Shown: piece by piece, positions 5,249 through 6,492 of the stretch
Position numbering within the stretch: position 1 is the first letter of the stretch
Layout of the letters: the number at the start of each line of letters is the position of its first letter
NCBI GenBank assembly: GCA_022866195.1
Contig: JALHUF010000641.1
Span: forward strand, 1 to 6,492
Length of the DNA: 6,492 bases
Reading direction: 5' to 3'
Source of the DNA: Terriglobia bacterium
GTDB taxonomy: Bacteria > Acidobacteriota > Terriglobia > UBA7540
Position numbers and translations under genes: made by a program
Notes under the pieces: model-generated
The model's database searches: none
The model's input: only the letters and a program-made list of their open reading frames with translations
What the model was told of the DNA's origin: nothing

Positions 5249-5656
5249 CTACTTCTTGAAGAGGCTCTCGAAAGCACTCCGGGCATCGAGGGGTTTGGAG
5301 GTGGAGGTCTCCCGTTCTACCGTGGTGCGGATGGCATAGAAGGGACATTCGTTCCTGGCGTCCTTCCTCCTGATGCGCTCTTTGATCGGCTGCGTGCACT
5401 CGAAGCGCGCCGAGGTGTCGAAGTAAACACACTGCTTGCAGCTCCGCAGCTCAAAGCCGCACCGCAGGCACTGGCCCGTCAAATCCAGGCCAGGCGGAAG
5501 GAGGGTGGCGCAAGAAGCGCAGCGCACGACCTCGCGCTTGCCGGGCATGGCCGGAGTACGCGGGCCGAACGTCTCCGGCCGCTTAGCCGGCCGCTCTTTC
5601 CGCTCTTCACGGCCCGAGTCCTGGTAGCCCCGTTGCCGGTATTTTCTGTCTCCCAT
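5249..5656 (-). CDS. Small protein with two predicted Cys4 metal sites (zinc-ribbon type)
   Basis: This is a 135-residue conserved-looking protein of unknown function. Residues 1-42 are charged and basic (rich in Arg, Lys, Glu) and probably disordered. A first metal site is C46-x-x-C49 with C63-x-x-C66, spaced like a zinc ribbon. A second set, C73-x-x-C76, C87 and C104, follows in RSCKQCVYFDTSARFECTQP and ends in ECPFY. The C-terminal part (RTTVERETS, then ARSAFESLFKK) looks like a short exposed helix. There is no signal peptide or membrane segment, so it should be cytoplasmic. The second set could bind zinc or an iron-sulfur cluster. Such proteins often bind nucleic acid or a partner protein, but nothing here shows which. 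The ATG at 5656 has only a weak GGGGTG (5661-5666) upstream. It follows the transporter ATPase gene by 74 bases in the same direction. Confidence 0.82.
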   Translation of the reverse strand: MGDRKYRQRGYQDSGREERKERPAKRPETFGPRTPAMPGKREVVRCASCATLLPPGLDLTGQCLRCGFELRSCKQCVYFDTSARFECTQPIKERIRRKDARNECPFYAIRTTVERETSTSKPLDARSAFESLFKK

Positions 5657-5684
5657 GAATCACCCCAATGCTTAGGCCTGGTTC

Positions 5685-5715
5685 TGAGTGAATCGCCGCG
5701 CTCCCGTTTCACTCA
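5685..5715 (-). other. Inverted repeat between the ATPase and Cys4 protein genes
   Basis: TGAGTGAA (5685-5692) and TTCACTCA (5708-5715) form a perfect 8-base-pair stem with a 15-base GC-rich loop, filling much of the 74-base gap. No T-run follows on the minus strand. It may be an operator, an mRNA processing or stabilising hairpin, or chance. Confidence 0.45.
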
Positions 5716-5730
5716 TCATACGCCGGCGCG

Positions 5731-6492
5731 CTATGTGGAGCTAGTGCCTATCGCCCCCGGAGTCCCGCAAGCTACATCGCCTCGCTCGCCGGCTCTCGCC
5801 CGCGACCCGGCATAGACCAGAGTCCTTTCCGGTTCCCAGGAAAGGTAGACTTTGGCTCCCCGCAGGTTTCTCTCCGCCGGCCAGTCATTCCCCGAATTGG
5901 ACTCGCGTACGACCAAGCGTTGCCCGCTCGCCACCTGCACTGCCCAGCGCCGGCTGCCTCCTTCGTAGATGACCTCGATTACTTCCCCCGCCAGGAGGTT
6001 CCGCGGTGCCGGCTCGGGGCGCGCCAGCGACAAACCCACGGCCTCGGGGCGCACCGCGAGCGTGGCCGGTGACCCTTCGGCCACGCCACCAGCATCCTTC
6101 GCCCAGAGCGCGACGCCTGCCGGCCCTTCAAAGCGAATCCACTCGCCGGACTTTCCCGCCGCCGTGACCTCGAAGAAGTTCTCGATACCCATAAATTCAG
6201 CCACAAAGCGGGTGCGCGGGCTCTCGTAGATCTCCTCGCCGCTTCCCACTTGTTCGAGGCGCCCGCGGTTAATGACGGCGACGCGGTCCGACATGACCAA
6301 GGCTTCCTGCTGATCGTGGGTGACGAAGAGGAAGGTAATCCCCAAGCGCTCGCGCAGGCGTTTCAACTCCACCTGCATCTGCTTGCGCAGCTTCTCGTCG
6401 AGCGCGGCGAGCGGCTCATCGAGCAGCAGCACCGCGGGCTCCAGCACCAGGGCTCGCGCCAGCGCCACCCGCTGCTTTTCGCCGCCACTCAG
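5731..6492 (-). CDS. PotA-type ABC transporter ATPase, C-terminal part
   Basis: 253 residues are visible and the N-terminus, with Walker A and the Q-loop, lies beyond the right edge. The fragment begins exactly at the ABC signature LSGGEKQ (1-7). It continues with Walker B VLLLDEP (21-27), the D-loop ALD (30-32), the switch histidine in VTHDQ (H59) and the [17 protein letters not shown] stretch. GIENFF (102-107) marks the start of the C-terminal regulatory part, which carries a TOBE domain to about residue 235. This order is that of importer ATPases for polyamines, iron(III) or sugars (PotA/FbpC/UgpC group). EFMGIENFF favours the PotA/FbpC side. The protein would hydrolyse ATP on the inner face of the membrane to drive uptake with permease and binding proteins that are not in this window. 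The substrate cannot be fixed. The stop codon is at 5731-5733. Confidence 0.92.
   Translation of the reverse strand: MSGGEKQRVALARALVLEPAVLLLDEPLAALDEKLRKQMQVELKRLRERLGITFLFVTHDQQEALVMSDRVAVINRGRLEQVGSGEEIYESPRTRFVAEFMGIENFFEVTAAGKSGEWIRFEGPAGVALWAKDAGGVAEGSPATLAVRPEAVGLSLARPEPAPRNLLAGEVIEVIYEGGSRRWAVQVASGQRLVVRESNSGNDWPAERNLRGAKVYLSWEPERTLVYAGSRARAGERGDVACGTPGAIGTSST

Noticed and set aside
5141..5815. A 224-codon open frame on the plus strand across the Cys4 protein gene
   Set aside because: It runs over two minus-strand genes and has no domain or ribosome binding site. The minus-strand frame has paired CxxC motifs, which are far better evidence.

Overview
The window is GC-rich bacterial DNA in which every supported gene lies on the minus strand. 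I see seven genes, so in transcription order it reads from right to left. The gene content (Tat-exported sugar isomerase, solitary ORF6N protein, double-Cys4 small protein, Tes-like radical SAM enzyme) and the GTAG-headed hairpin repeats suggest Acidobacteriota or a neighbouring phylum. That is an inference from gene style; there is no rRNA or marker gene to confirm it.

Right part (6492 to 5249): the C-terminal two thirds of a PotA-type ABC transporter ATPase runs in from beyond the window. It is followed after 74 bases by a 135-residue protein with two predicted Cys4 metal sites. A 322-base gap without a gene then leads to a 550-residue radical SAM protein (4926 to 3274). This protein looks like a bacterial relative of archaeal tetraether lipid synthase (Tes). 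If that is right, it joins lipid tails by C-C bond formation, giving membrane-spanning lipids of the iso-diabolic-acid or branched-GDGT type.

Middle (3273 to 2896): a 378-base intergenic stretch separates the radical SAM gene from the sugar genes. It holds an AT-rich tandem repeat and a cluster of five short hairpins, each headed by GTAG and mostly paired head-to-head. This is the architecture of REP/REPIN elements, which are usually moved by RAYT (Y1 tyrosine) transposases encoded elsewhere in the genome.

Left part (2895 to 1): a Tat-exported xylose-isomerase-like TIM-barrel protein comes first. A 160-base leader with two mutually exclusive hairpins follows, then a Sec-exported protein with an apparent (beta/alpha)8 barrel. 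Next is a small ORF6N-domain DNA-binding protein carrying a perfect 29-base palindrome inside its reading frame. Last is the start of a ROK-family sugar kinase that runs off the left edge. The two exported barrel proteins plus the ROK kinase suggest a carbohydrate-use locus, with the ORF6N gene as a probable insertion or stray regulator.

The points most worth a second look are the Tes-like enzyme, the GTAG hairpin cluster and the ORF6N palindrome.
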